Below the pieces are notes generated by a model. It was not told the DNA's origin. It saw nothing but the letters and a program-made list of their open reading frames with translations, and searched no databases. Positions 37,178 through 49,895 of a stretch of DNA of 64,000 nucleotides are shown here, piece after piece. Position 1 is the stretch's first letter, and each line of letters starts with the position of its first letter. A program made the translations under genes and the position numbers. This DNA comes from Cristatella mucedo (Eukaryota > Bryozoa > Phylactolaemata > Cristatellidae), in contig WPIO01000030.1 of the NCBI GenBank assembly GCA_009760855.2, positions 2,936,001 to 3,000,000 of the forward strand, in the 5' to 3' direction.

Positions 37178-37250
37178 AGCATCTGTACTGTGATTAGAAA
37201 GAGATTCACTTCTCTGACTGTGCTACACCAATTTATTATGATAACTACTA
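37178..37250 (+). mobile_element. LINE A 3'-end remnant
   Basis: TGATTAGAAAGAGATTCACT, then TCTCTGACTGTGC and a TTATTATGATAA end matches the A-family terminus. Confidence 0.55.
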
Positions 37251-37439
37251 TTGTGAACAAGATCGGAGAGTCCATTCCTAATTTTGAAGTATCCCCTCTC
37301 GACTCATGTCGCTCAATCACATCTACACGAAACCCTGTCTCTCATTTCCGTTCACTACCTCAATGTCTATATTCAAGGGTCTACCAGCGACCTGATCTGA
37401 AATGCATCTAAAAGTCGAAGATGATTACAATTCCTCTAA

Positions 37440-37775
37440 ATTGTATACCCATTAACCCATATATTCAAAGCTTAGATACACCCCTGACTTATCTCAATTT
37501 AAAAATCAACTAAAAACGTATCTATTCATGACAGCCATTAGTAGATCCCTGCAATTTGTCATTTATGTGCTTATGCAAGCTGACACCATTGCACATTGCC
37601 ACTAACTACGCTTGTATGCTGAACATGTGCATGCCACGCCTAGCCATGTTATTCTTGTTGTTTATCAAGCATGATACCACTAACCATTCGATCTAGCTTC
37701 CTTTGCAGCTATTGCAAAGCGTCTAGAAAGAGATAGAGTTCTCTGACGGTGCTTTATCAAACCTTTATTAATATT
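37440..37775 (+). mobile_element. LINE A 3' part
   Basis: TPDLSQFKNQLKTYLFM residues near 37,475-37,530 form the end of the ORF. The 3' UTR follows, with AAGCGTCTAGAAAGAGATAG, a GGTGCTTTATCAAACC block and an ATTAATATTATT tail. Confidence 0.75.
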
Positions 37776-38935
37776 ATTACGATGCGGTCATGCATGACTA
37801 ACATCATTAATGCGTCCTTAGCCTCTGGTCATGTACCTCCAGATTTCAAAAAGGCTGTCGTAAGGCCACTATTTAGAAAGCAACACGAGACCAAGAGGAA
37901 TTTTTACAGCTTCCGTCCAGTCACCAAACTCCCATTGCTATCAAAGACACTGGAACGAGTTGTCTCAGACCGGCTTAAAACCAAAATCTCAAACGTAGCA
38001 AGTAAATTCTAGTCTCGGCTTATAGCTAATTACTTCACATAATCAGCATCACTTTCAGTATATAATAAACGTCTCAGAAGTTCAGGGGTAGATTCTCTCA
38101 GCTTGTTCTGTCAGCTCTGGTATTGATGCTATTGATAAAACAAAGTCAATTTCGACCGCCTATCATATTGCCTGGGCATGAATGGCGCTGAATTACAATG
38201 CTTCAGGTCCAATCTTAGTGTGAGACACGGAGTATTGATGTGAATCGACAGAAATCATCCGAAGACCACCTACGTATGCCTACCTCTGGGATCTGTAATG
38301 GGTCGGCTTCTTTTCACAGATTATACTCTCCCTCTTGCCCTTGTGATCGCCGAACACAATCTAGGCATTTACGTCTATACAGGTAACACTCAGTTGTACT
38401 TTTGCTTTGATCACTCCCAGCCTTTGAGCACGTCGAATTCTCCATACACCCTTGCTGCATGGCAGCAAACAATCTTTAATTGAATGTCGAGAAGACCAAC
38501 TTACTAGTTGTTGGCCAACCAAGTGAGATTAAAAAATTGGAAAACCTATCAATTAAGGATGATCTCTACCTGCATATTTCCTGTTAATTCCGCACGAAAT
38601 TTAGGTATATAGTTCCAACGTGAGCTTCATTAGATGAACTAATCAGTTCTACAGTCATGCCTGCCTTTTTTCAGCTACACTTACATTGCCGACGTTCGGA
38701 CTTGTTTAATTGGGTATAATAAATATAAATCCGTCAATGCATTTCATACATTCTGACTGGACTTCTGGGAATGAATGTTCGCTCGTCTACCGGCTGGTGC
38801 AATCAGGTGCTTATAGTTTGTGCAAGAACTCTGCAGCTAGGCTTGTCTGTCGTGAGCGTTGCAGTTTAAATTCAAACCACTTCATACCGCCAGAAAGTAG
38901 TTGCTCCCCATGACTTATTCTGGTTGTTTGGCACA
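37776..38935 (+). mobile_element. LINE A RT-domain copy, 3'-truncated
   Basis: MTNIINASLASGHVPPDFKK, then RPVTKLPLLSKTLERVV (RT entry), a decayed motif A at about 38,150, VMGRLLFTDYTLPLALVIAE, a TGNTQLY box replacing ADDTQLY, STSNSPYTLAA, then CKNSAARLVCRERC. It ends without a 3' UTR. Tail-to-head with the previous copy. It is inactive because the catalytic Asp pair is not retained. Confidence 0.8.
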
Positions 38936-39067
38936 CGTCGCAACCACAGCCAGACCGATAAACTGACTCTCTGTTAGGTAATTCTGTAGATGACTACTGC
39001 TTTATGCTTCAGCATATGTTTCCCTGTGATCGACCGTGTAACCAAGCTATTTATGATAATACCTCAG
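38936..39067. other. No recognised feature
   Basis: Short gap after the LINE copy. Confidence 0.4.
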
Positions 39068-39346
39068 CTAAAGCTTTTGAGCTATTTTCAATCCAGGGAC
39101 TAGGTTAAAGCAGATCCGACCCTGTAAGTACGTACATTTACAGCGGAGTGGACATTTTACTTTTTCACTCGCTGTTGTATCCGAACATGCCGGCAGCAAT
39201 GGCTCAGCGGTTGTGGTCAGTGAAGCTGAGCTTCGGCCACGAGGCTGCATTTTGCCATAAATGGGCAAGAGGTAACCACCACTAAACTTGGTTTGGGGCG
39301 AACGGGATTCAAGCAGATTCGATGAGCCAATGTCTACAGGTTGCAT
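39068..39346 (-). other. Candidate exon, Cys-bearing C-terminus
   Basis: ATG-started minus-strand frame of 92 codons. The last 35 residues hold a cysteine cluster (VKCPLRCKCTYLQGRICFNL, spacing C-x3-C-x-C-x7-C). Within 75 bp upstream are TATAAGTCGG and TTTATAGG, which could be core-promoter elements. No homologue is recognised, no signal peptide is present, and length alone is within chance. Confidence 0.22.
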
Positions 39347-39424
39347 TTCCAGGACAGCTCATGGGACGTTTGCAAAAACCTATAAATCGAAGAGCTGCTC
39401 CGACTTATACCAGATATTTAGCGA

Positions 39425-39683
39425 TCATGATAAATAAATGTTGAATAAATATACTTCAATTGCTACGTGCCCTGAGCTATCTTCATCGCTATTCGTGCTT
39501 CGCATATGCCACAGGGCTGAGTACACGACTTTGGCTATCAAAATACATTCACCTCGACCTACGACGTTGAACCTGAGTACCATACTCATTGAAATGCCGG
39601 GTATTTTACAAATAGTGCCGTCTTTTGCATGGCTACCTAAGTAGCTTTTCCTTGCTTCAGGCTCGTTACCTATAGCTGCGAGA
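39425..39683 (-). other. Candidate exon after a strong acceptor
   Basis: A long minus-strand pyrimidine tract from about 39,740 ends in TTGTTTCTCTCGCAG/CT, an excellent acceptor. An 86-codon frame follows (IGNEPEARKSYLGSHAKDGT, then ICKIPGISMSMVLRFNVVGR) to TGA at 39,425. Phase would be 1, the same as in the secreted-peptide family. A TATATAGGG box lies further up at about 39,833-39,841. No upstream exon with a signal peptide was found. Unrecognised product. Confidence 0.3.
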
Positions 39684-39699
39684 GAAACAACAACCAATA

Positions 39700-42289
39700 G
39701 AAGAAAGGAAGAGCAAGGGATGTAAAGAAATGCAGGTAAGTGACTGAATATTTAAGTTAAATTGATGGGTGAAGATCGGGTGGGAGAGCTGACGTACGGA
39801 AAGAGGGACGTATTCGACATATGACAGCCGGCCCTATATATCCCTAGCAGGCAAAACTGCTAAAACTGCCAAACAGCCGCAGTCTCAAGCTCTTGGCCCA
39901 TGGGTTACTGCAGATGGTAAACTAGGTAGGGCTACTAAAGTGCAAACCTAAAAAGCGTGCACAAGATCAGGACTGCATGTAAAGCAGAATAGAGGTTAGC
40001 TGATCAAATAGTCTCAACTGTATACAGGTTAGCTGTTCAAAAATTGACATAAATGTAGTTGCAGAAGCGCATAGGCAGCTGTCACACCTCTTAGTTACTG
40101 TGTGCGACAAAGAATTTCCTGCTGTATTCCTCGAATTCACGACCTTGGTCGGGAACAGTGAGCATTCGACTGCCCATCGACTGGCACACGGGGACTGTCT
40201 TAAGCTGGATACCAATCAATTGTAGTTAACATAATAAGTCTCTAAGAACATTGCAGAATCGCCGATGCACAATTAAAAAATGCTGATGACGAACATCATG
40301 CTTTTCCTTCATGAATTTGGTCAGCATCATGCCTTTGGACCATTGTGGCCATCTAGCCAGCCACTGCTAGCGAGCCAGTATCCGTAGGGCTTGCAATAAG
40401 TGCTGCTTTGACGTCTTTTCGTTCAGGGGCTACCTGTGGAGGCCCAGCTGGAAATAGCCGTCTTTTTAGTGTAGTCACTCGCACATTCGGAGAAGATTCC
40501 ATTCCATTCCACACTGGTGAAATGCTTTACAAAGCATGTCATTGTCGGCTATTGCGATATCTCCCCGGACTGACTGGTCTCAATGTAAAGTCAAATACAG
40601 GGAGTAAGCCGGGGCAAAGTGAACAAGCCACCAAGAACGTTGGGAGATAAGGGGCTTATTACTGAGTGAACAGAGTTAACTTTGATTGTGCTCTTCGGGT
40701 TCTTCGGATGCATTTTAATGGCTAGTGGCAGAGACATATTGGCTGGTACCGTTTGCCCCCTACAGCTGAGTTGCCACCTGGGCCGCCCTCGATTTCTTTA
40801 TCCCTTGGAGCGCCATTAAAGACAAATCTAAGTCACTTATTCACTCGATGAGCCGCCGACGAGTTTGTGGCGAATAAAAACCATGATTTGGCATTAACAT
40901 GTCGGTGTTAGTTGTAGGTCTAGTCCGGCCTAAAAGAAAATTTTGTCGGTCCTTCCCTCTGCAAAAACCTTTTGGATGTCTAACCACACTAGATGAAGAT
41001 CGTGGCTTTACCAAAGCTAATGCCTATGGCCCTTAGTATGCTGCTCAACAGTGCTAATGCTTTTTTGACAGAGTTCTGCTTCATCTTAGTTTATACTGCT
41101 CTTACGCTCACACAATTTGAGTAGGGAGGGCCTAGACATCAGGCCACGATCGAATTGTAGTCACCTGTTTTATCAGCTTTAGTCCTCGAAAGCTTAATTT
41201 GTAATGTTCGTAGTTAGCGTGTGTATACATTACACTTTCTCCACCTGTGTCTTTATTTGCAAGCTTCATACCGATAATGTTGAGTCTGTAATAAGTTTCC
41301 ACCGCTCACGACCGTTTAATAACTACATCATTACCTTGGCATGGTAAGCTACTACGATCATTTCCCAAATTGCATCAATTTTCGCAACACTATTAACACT
41401 GCTCTTGCCCAGTCAAGCACAAGAACAAGCTAACTGCAGTAGATTGACATCATAAAAACTTTGGACGCTATCAATGCCCAGCTGGTAGGTGCAACTCTCC
41501 TGGTTACCCCAGTCGACGATGCTGACACTGCACGATCGTTGCCTATGAAACCTTTGGTACTTTCATGCAGCAGGTATATGTAAGTACCTTCGAGACGGTC
41601 CAAAGCAGCTTCAAGCACATATATGTAGATATTTTCGGTATGTCACCCTATCGAAAGGTTTGTGGCACCTATTAATGTACAAGAACCGTTTTGCAAGGTT
41701 GCTGGAAGTAACCCACATGGCCAAGCTCACCGCCCAGCCTTGTTCAGGCTTTCATAGTGGGTTGGTTTAGGTTTTTCTCGTTTCAGTTTCCCTCACTCTT
41801 CACCAGCAATGGCAGAGTCCTATTCGGCTCCTCTGCGTGGCCTGATTCATAAAGCTTCTCGATTGCCTGTATATTAAAACTATGCACTATCAACTTGAAG
41901 CAAAAGGGTTAGAGACTGTTTTTACCAGCAGTTGAAGGCCACTGTTGAGGTTACCTCATATTGGACGCATAGCACATTCAGGTCTTAGCGATACGGGTCG
42001 GGCTGCCATGTGAAGCGGCAGAGGACTTGAGTAACAGCTAAGCTCCAGCGGCTTAAGACTAAGAATCGCTATATATCCTGGATAAATTAGTTGCTTCTGC
42101 TAATTGCTACTCACCAATACCGCCGAAACAGAGTTTGAACCGTATTCTTTTAGAGACCAGGCAAGTTTTTATATAACCAAGCTAGGCTGCACTACAGGGT
42201 GCTCCTAATCACGCCGGTTCGTTTTAGTAGCCAGAATTTTTTTGCTGCAACAATAGTGTATCTTCTCAGACCGTGTTATGGGGTCTCTA
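39700..42289. other. No recognised feature
   Basis: About 2.6 kb. The stretch 39,985-40,215 (-) resembles 31,990-32,290. The frame at 40,408-40,650 (+) has no homologue. Nothing else supportable. Confidence 0.4.
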
Positions 42290-42394
42290 AACGACTCTCT
42301 TTCTCTCTCTATCTATCAATCTCTCTCTCTCTCTCCCTCTCTCTGTGTCTCTCTCTGTTTTTCTTCTCTCTCTTTCTATCTCTGTCTCTGTCTA
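42290..42394. repeat. CT-rich microsatellite
   Basis: Imperfect TC/TCTCCC/TCTGTC run. Confidence 0.93.
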
Positions 42395-44989
42395 AATAGA
42401 ATTGAAACTTTATCGCCTAAAATTTATACGTATACTGATTAATTTATTTAGACGAAGCCAGAGATAAATCCCTGCTATTGTGAAAAACAGTGCAGATCTC
42501 AAGTTTAGTTGAAAATTTAAGAACTCTCATCATGCATTGACCGTGTAATGAAACTTAAAAGGCACACCGTTTCATTGTAAATGAGGCCTTCTAAAATCAC
42601 TAGCCTTTACTACTACCAGTTGCAAACATTAACCTCAAAGTAGCAAGATTCAACCAGTTGGGACAAAATAGAATGCAGAGATAGGTAAATCGACTGTTTA
42701 GTTTGCATATATGCTGCTTCCGGTTTACTTCCCAGTTAGTTTTTGTTTGCATAATCGTCTTTAAGACTTTCTTTTTGTGTGGAAATAAGCAAACAATCAT
42801 TTTAAATTTCTAACGTGCTTGTCTTTTGAAAGTTACCGAATCAATTATTCGATTGCTAAATCAATCTTAGTATTTTTTTAAACTGCCATTCAAGCCAATG
42901 CCATTCAAGCCAAACTTTCAACAGAGCCTAATATTTCCTTTAATTGCGTTTAATGCTTTGTAACCCAAATGTCGATGGCAACATGTCCGTTTTCTTGAAA
43001 TTATTATTCAGAAGCAAGGAATAACAAATATTTGGGTAGAGATAATCGTGCCGATCTAGCACATTGCGGTTGCCAAATTAGATGGGTAAAGGGAAAGCAA
43101 ACTGGAAGGGACATTGTACTTCGTTTTGCTATTGCTAGTACAAAGGCTGTCGGGGGGGGGGGGGCTATTGCTTATGCCATTCCATGGCTGCTACTGCGTG
43201 CTAACTATATATGGAAAGATAAAATTAACTGATGATATGATCATTTTATTAGCTAATTCCTTCGGTATTAGCTGGTCAATTAATAGTGTAACCTAGTCAC
43301 ACCTGTTGGCTGACTAAATTACAAGAGGCAACTGCCACATGCATCCATCCCTTGCTTTGCCTCTGTTTCTAGGAATCATGCTTGCATTTTAGCCTATCTC
43401 GGTTCGGAACTTTTACCGGCCGTTCGGGAAATAGGTTCATCCATAAATGTAATTCTGAAGTTGCAAGCACTAGGGCCAAGGTGGCACTAATTAACCTTGA
43501 TCTGCTAATGTATTAGTGAGTTGGACACACTGGCTGGTGCTAAGCTCACAGGCCTATCGCTGGCTGGGAATATGCAAATGTATTGTAGATACGAGACATA
43601 CTTTTGAGGTCTATGTGTTCGTAAATAAGAATGGTAGCCAAGCACTACTTAGCCACAGAGTAAATCAAAGAGATTTTTAAAATGCAAATGGCTGCATAAT
43701 TACTGTATGTTAAATCGGTGGCGTGTATCCAAATGAAAGCCTATTCAGAATTCTAGGTTGGCATCCCTGTATTACAGGAAACAAGATGGGTGAAATTGTG
43801 TTGTTCGCATTATAACTCGTCCAGGCATTCTTTTCAACAGCAACGATCTTGACCTTAAGTTTAGACTACTAAAGGGTGAAAGTGATGCAAATGTCAGAAG
43901 CAAATGATGGTGCAAAGTCATTGCTATCGAAGAATCTGGGATACCGAAAAAAAATCTGCAGAATCCCAGCTTGTGGTTTAGAAGCTGCAAGCTGCAAGTA
44001 GACATCTGTGGCTCTTCAGCGCCCCTTCTACTGTGGAAGAGCAGTCCTTTAAAGGACTGAATGATGCAATTGTGAAGCCTCAACCCCTCCCCCACATATA
44101 CACATTCGTGATTGTCAGACTCAGTGCCAAGAAAAGAACAGATCAAACTAACCTAGTGCAGTATTGCAGTCTTACTTTGCATTTTAGCAGTCTTTACGAA
44201 TGAATAGTGAGCCTTGCCTCCATTTCAGCTCCGGTTTTATCACACAAGCTTCTGCCATATTTATGCACTTCAGCCCTTGCAAGATTGATCTCTTGAAGTG
44301 CCCGTAAGCAATCGAAAGTCAGCTTTTCGCAATTGCTTAGAAAAACTACCGAGTGATCTGGTTTTATGAAAGTGGATGTTGAATCATAAGTGGCAGCAAT
44401 TATTTAAAAATCATAAGCATACATTAAATCCACCCCTTGCTCGACTCCACCACTTGTTAATCGCACACAAACGCAGACCTACCTGAGCTACACATGCAGC
44501 CAATTTTGTAACTGAAGAAAGGGGTCACTGCCAAGTAGTTTCTTGTTCACAGAAATTGGCCGCAGCAACCCTTTGAAACACCGTGGGCTGGGATTATGAA
44601 ATACTGCTTGTATGAAGACGGGTCCTATTCATGTCCGGTTTGTTAGGCGATAAGTAAGTCACAGGTGTGCAACGGTTAGCTTACTGCCGAGTGATTTACT
44701 AAGGCGAACGTCTCTGTCTAAACAAAAACTTCCAAATGCAATGGCCTTGATTACCAACTCTGAGCTCGACAGAGTAACTTCGATTACTAACTATGAGCTT
44801 GGCCACTGAATCGTAATTAAGAGTCACTCATTAGATAGCTTCGATGAGCCGAGGCTTATCAAGTGCTCAATTTATGATCATGTATGGACGATATTATTGC
44901 ACGACTTTTCACAAAGCCATTATATGAGGCACGGTCCATATATAAAGCTACTCCATAGGAGCAAGCGTATGCCTAAAAGTGAGTATTAA
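42395..44989. other. No recognised feature
   Basis: About 2.6 kb with a G13 tract at 43,152-43,164. A 124-codon minus-strand frame at 43,772-44,146 lacks an ATG, homologue or splice support and is about the longest expected by chance. Confidence 0.4.
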
Positions 44990-45480
44990 ATGTGATGTAA
45001 TGTATCTCCGTCAGTAACTCCACAAAGTCATAAAGACCATGTGGGTGTTACGCAGGAGAGTTTTGTATAGCCCACTCACAGCCTAAGCGGCTTTCGGTAC
45101 GCATTCGGTAGACAACAGACTTCGTCTCACGCAGCAAAGAGGAAGTGGGAAGCATAGCAGAGTCAGGAGAGCAGTTGAGGTAGTGAGTAGCATAGAAGTA
45201 GCAGTTCAGGACCACTGAAAAAGATGCGCCATAGTCGGCAGTTGGAAAGCAGTTGTCGTTGCGTAAGAATTGTGGAAGCGAGTTCCAGTCTAGGACCTGC
45301 AGAGCTAAAGCTTCTGTCGCCAACTGTCTTTAAGCGGAGGAATGGGACAGCTAATTTATTGTCCACACAGGACCTGAAGGCTCGAACAGGCTGAAACTGA
45401 TGCAGCAGCTCAGCTAGGTACGAAGGAGCCAAGCCATGGCGGGCCTTGTGGGTCAGCGTAAGAACTTTGCTCTACTAAAG
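44990..45480 (-). mobile_element. LINE B, 5'-truncated copy with 3' end
   Basis: It starts at the TGTGATGTAATGTATCTCCG tail and 3' UTR. Minus-strand residues include ESRLGCEWAIQNSPA, SFSVVLNCYFYATHYLNCSP, GDRSFSSAGPRL and MAPSYLAELLHQFQPVRAF. It stops at the LTHKARHG block. Confidence 0.88.
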
Positions 45481-46009
45481 CTGAGCCTAAGCAATTTTAA
45501 GCCTTTGAACGAGTCTATTGAAAGTCAAGTATTGCATCAGCCTTAGTAGGCAGGCCATTAGTTGGGCTTTTTCAAATAGGGCTTGAGGTTACCGCTCCTA
45601 GCCGAATATCGAGCGTCTTTATGTGTCCTTACCGTCGGCCTATTGAGGGCGTCCCTTCTTGGCACATTGTATACATTTCGCGGCTACCCGATCCAGCAGG
45701 AGCTATGCAGTCGAAGAATTTGAAGTCAGATTTGTTACTTAAGCTGTTCAGGACCCTTGAATACGTCGCGAACTACCCTCTATGCATGTGACTCTGTTGG
45801 TGGACATTGAACAAGAAAGATGAAGTCCTTCATTCGCTTGTGTGAGTTGAATAACGGATGCATGTTTATTCTTTGAGAAAAGAAAAATTCTTTCTACACC
45901 GTACTCGCGTATTTAGGAAATCACCAGCTGAGCGTTTTCAAGTTTTATTATTGTGATTTAAAATTAAGAAAATTGACACATAACTTCGTTCTTTTGAAGT
46001 TAATTAAAA
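45481..46009. other. No recognised feature
   Basis: Between a LINE B and a LINE A copy; nothing supportable. Confidence 0.5.
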
Positions 46010-46405
46010 GTAAATAATAATAATAATGTTAATAATAATGCACTTCATAAAGTGCCCTCGGAGAACTTAATCTCTTTCTTGGCTCTTTTACATTTGCTAC
46101 AAAGTGAAATGCAATTAAATGGTAAGTAAAATCATGCTTGAAAAACAAACAACATGAATAATATGGTTAGGGGTGACATGCACAGGGTCAGCATGCAAGT
46201 GTGGTTAGTGGCGGCATGCACAGTGTCAGCACGCATAAGCACATGAAGGACCATTCACCGCGACCCACTAAATGCTGCACTAAATATGTGTGTTTTTCAT
46301 TTCCTTTTAAATGTGGTCAGGTCAGGGGATGTTCTAACGCAGGTCCGGAGGGAATTCCAGGCTTTGGGAGCATATGAACTAAATGCACTGTCTCCAAAGA
46401 ATTTA
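46010..46405 (-). mobile_element. LINE A, short 3' copy
   Basis: AATAATAATGTTAATAATAA tail, then GCACTTCATAAAGTGCCCTC, the 3' UTR landmarks GGGGTGACATGCACAGGGTC and GTGGTTAGTGGCGGCATGC, and the end of the ORF (reverse complement of the GDRAFSSYAPKAW region). Truncated at about 46,405. Confidence 0.85.
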
Positions 46406-46599
46406 AGGTTTAAGAAAATACTCTTGGCACCGATGTGCAGAGGCTTAAACTGATGACGGAGAACAATATACCAGAATTTAAAAGTGCCAAACTTGGAAAT
46501 ATGCTTCTTGTTAAAGTGGAGTTATGTCAAAGTGTGAAGCAACTGTCAGAAATATCTACTGCAAATGTCAATTATAAACGGTAGTCAGCTGAGAGAAAG

Positions 46600-48080
46600 G
46601 TGAAGTATTTCAAGCTGAGATTAAGGTGAAGAGTGCTCAAGAAAGCGATAATAGACCAAGTGAACTTGAGCAACTTCCGCACAGTCTCTCTTCTACGGTT
46701 CTATTAAAAAATACTGTAATGAGTCGTGGCTGACCACCTGCACTCATACATTGAAACTTGAAAACCTTGCTAGTAAGTTCCAGTCTGTTTATACAGCTAA
46801 TCACTCCACAGAATCAGCATTGCTTCGGGCGTACAACGCGTTACTTAAGAATGCAACCTTTGTTCGAATTTCTCTTCTGTTTTAGCTCGATCTTTCGGCA
46901 GCTTTTGATAATATCAAGCACGAGGTCCTTATTGAGCACCTTGAATACCTCCCGGGCATCACTAGTACTGCTCAGCAATGATACAGGTCCAATCTAGAAG
47001 ACTCCCGAGTGTTGACGTGAATAGACAAAGATACTCCAAGCAACCCATAAAATATGGGGTACCTCAGGGCTCTGTACTAGGTCCAGTTCTTTTCATGTTT
47101 TATGCTCTCACTCTTGCCGATGTGATTGCCAAGCACAATCTAGGCTTTCATTTTATGTGAGTAACACTCAGCCGTAGCTTTGCTTTGATCCCTTCCAGCT
47201 CACCAGCTCGTCGAATTATCTCAACTCCCTTCCTACAAGTACTTATGGCATATGCACATGGCTGGCAGAACATTTCCACAATTCAATGATAATGAAAAAC
47301 CATCTTACTAGATATTAGCAAATCACAGCGATTCAGAATTTGGGAAGGCTAACTCTCAAAATACGCTCTGAAAGCATATCTCCTGTTGAGTATGCACGAA
47401 ATCTAGGAGTCATATTCCGAAGTGACCTTTCATTTGACGACCAAGTCATCTCTACGGTCAAGTCTGCCTACTTTAAGCCACATAGCAATGCTGAAATTCG
47501 GGCTTGTTTAGACAGGGATACCACATCTAAGTTGGTCCATGCATTTCTACATCACGTCCTAACTTCTGTAACTCATTGCTTGCTGGCCTACTGCCCTGTT
47601 CAATCTGGTGCTTACAACTGGTGCAGAACTTTGCAGCTAGGCTTGTCTGTCGTGAGCGTCGTGGTTGCCACGTCATGCCACTTCTCGCCGACCTGCACTG
47701 CCTCCCTGTCAAGCAACGCAATGACTTCAAGGTTTTTGTCACTTCCTTTCAGGTCCCTTCATTTACTACTCCAGCCTACCTAGTAGATCTACTCCCCCAC
47801 TAGGCTAAGAATCGTTCCATTTGCTTTACGGAATCTAACTGGTTGACTATACCTCGTACTAAACTCAATTCTTTGGAGACCGTGTCTGTAAGTCGTATGC
47901 TCCCAAAGAATGAAAGTCACTACCGACCTGTGTCACGACATCTTCGGACTTGTTCTCATTTACGTCGGAACTAAAACCACATCTACCTATGATAGCATTT
48001 ATTGGGTCATTGTGATTCTTTCTTTATCTGCTTATCATTGTATGCATGCTGACAATGTAGCTTGCTGCTGTTGCCTTAAT
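46600..48080 (+). mobile_element. LINE A, RT core to start of 3' UTR
   Basis: ENLASKFQSVYTANHSTESA, then an LDLSAAFDNIKHEVLIEHLE motif A (about 46,885-46,940), [20 protein letters not shown] (about 47,060), a broken ADD box, ARNLGVIFRSDLSFDD, VQNFAARLVCRERRGCHVMP and FTTPAYLVDLLPH. The ORF ends near 47,960. The 3' UTR is cut at about 48,080, where the first array unit begins. Confidence 0.85.
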
Positions 48081-48380
48081 GTGTCTCCGGCAGCAGCAGT
48101 GCTAGTGGAGTATCACTGAGACATGAAGGCAGGAGCAGGCGAACGTGAGTGGTGAACGAGACTCTACTTTTCATTCCCCCAGTGGGTAAACTTACGAGCT
48201 AGGGCCGACTCACCACAGATAAGTGAGAGCATCTGTGGTGTGCCACTGTGGTAGGCCACTGCGGTAGGTCACATGCTTACATCAAAGGCTGCAATGAGTC
48301 AATTGCTCAACCACTGGCTGCGGGTGGGGCAGTGGTCAGTGGCCAGGTCAGTGGCCGGGACGCAACAGGCGAACGCCAGC

Positions 48381-48568
48381 TACACTGACACTCACCACAC
48401 TTGCACGCCGACCCTCTGCACGTCACCCCTAACCGCGTTATTGTTATTTTTTGAGCATGCTGCCACAAATGATTCAATTTTGCTTCCAATGCATCAATTT
48501 TAAATTGCCTAGTAATAAATTAAGTTCTTTGAGGGCGCTTAATCAAAAGTATTGTTATTATTATCATT
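48381..48568 (+). mobile_element. LINE A 3' UTR and tail inside unit 1
   Basis: CACTTGCACGCCGACCCTCT, then CACGTCACCCCTAACCG, TTGAGCATGCTGCCACAAAT and TTGAGGGCGCTTAATC with an ATTATTATC tail follow the LINE A 3' UTR. It is present at the same place in all units, so it was inserted before the duplication. Confidence 0.8.
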
Positions 48569-48689
48569 GTAATTGAGAAAGTTACTCGGCTTAAAACTGG
48601 GAATCAAAACGATGGCAGTAAGCTCAAACCTAGTACTGCTATTCTAACAGATGTTAAGCTCAATAAGCACACAAATTTAGCAAACGTGC

Positions 48690-48865
48690 AGACACTAGTG
48701 TTAACCGTTAATTTATTACTATAATTCATACGTATTGTGCACTTTGAGAACTAATTCTCTATGTAGGTTCTTCAAACTTGCCATGGGTCAGAGCCTATGA
48801 CCTCAGATAAACCGTTAATCGGAGTGAGCACCTTAACCACCTGGTGAAGTCTGGAAGCCTGATTT
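48690..48865 (-). mobile_element. tRNA-derived SINE in unit 1
   Basis: The reverse complement reads TTCACCAGGTGGTTAAGGTG (A-box, Leu/Ser-tRNA-like), then at B-box distance GAGGTCATAGGCTCTGACCC. Same family as the plus-strand copy at 31,640. Confidence 0.6.
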
Positions 48866-48973
48866 ACAGCTTGAGAAGCGAGAGATTAAATTTTTTCAGA
48901 AGGGCACAGAAATGACGTATGATAATGTGCAGGTACCTAGTAGCTTAGCCTTCAATGAAAATTAAAGGTGCAA

Positions 48974-49228
48974 ATGGCTGCCACTGTGGTGCCTGTGACT
49001 GTTGTAACTTGCTTCGAGATTACTAGTGTACGATCAGTTGTGCTCATGGACTGCTAGTGCGACGCCGGACAAGCGGCTTTCTTTCGTTTCCATCCAGCTG
49101 CTCATGGTACAAGTACTATAAGTAATTTTAGTATTGCCAACACAGGTTACGTGCCGGGTGAGAAACCTTATTTCCGTGACGACGTGCAATTCGTTATTAC
49201 GGCCACGCCTTATCTTCTACTACTTTAA
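48974..49228 (+). pseudogene. Unit 1 copy of an 84-codon ORF, interrupted
   Basis: Same frame as the open copy at 59,935-60,189 (STISNFSIANTGYVPGE motif and TPYLLLL end). An in-frame TAG at 49,055-49,057 follows the CFEITSVRSVVLMDC stretch. Either a decayed exon or never coding. Confidence 0.25.
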
Positions 49229-49685
49229 GCTGCCAAGGAGTACCGCTTGTCCTCTTCGAGAGTTCTACGTGTCAACGACGACTTCTTTTTACGTTTTTGT
49301 CCACTTGGCTAGGCTTCTTGTTCTGAGACTCAAGCTAATCCAAATATATATACGGGATGAGGAACTGTGTTCTTGCAATTTGAAGTCACTAGGGTACCCT
49401 TCCACAGTTGCTAAATTACAGAGATCTCTTCCTTGCCATGTCGAAAGTTCTATGTTTTAATGACTTTGTAAGTTTCACGTCTACCTGACTTCTTCTTTCA
49501 TGATGCAATCAACTTTTTAGCCTAGTGAATGTGATCCAGCCAACTTTGAGACGTGGAATATCGATCGACTTTAAGCTTTTAAAACCAGGATATGTATGCT
49601 GAATCGGCGTGTCATAAAAGTAAATTAGACCTGTAGACCTATTGTTTCTTTCCAAATGAAATATCTTTACTTTATGTCAAAATGA

Positions 49686-49895
49686 CTGCCAGTGGGCCCA
49701 TGTACTCTAGAAACGTTTGACACCGGACGTTGTCTATCGAACTCTGCTGGGTTCCTAAGGGAAATGCAAGTCAAACAATACTGGATTGCTGGGGCAATTT
49801 ATAGATTGAGCAGGTTGAAGTCACGTTGGCTCGAGACGTGGACAAGGGAGACCTGCTTTTCCTACGCCATGCTTACTAATCTCGTTCCATCTTAA
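49686..49895 (+). other. ORF shared by units 1 and 2, broken in unit 3
   Basis: The frame VGPCTLETFDTGRCL ... WLETWTRETCFSYAMLTNLV is open here and at 55,209-55,412. It is frameshifted in unit 3 by a one-base deletion near 60,717. Most differences between units 1 and 2 change the residue. It is probably not a gene. Confidence 0.15.

Noticed and set aside
43772-44146. 124-codon minus-strand frame
   Set aside because: No ATG, no family match and no splice context; a frame this long is near the upper limit expected by chance in 64 kb.
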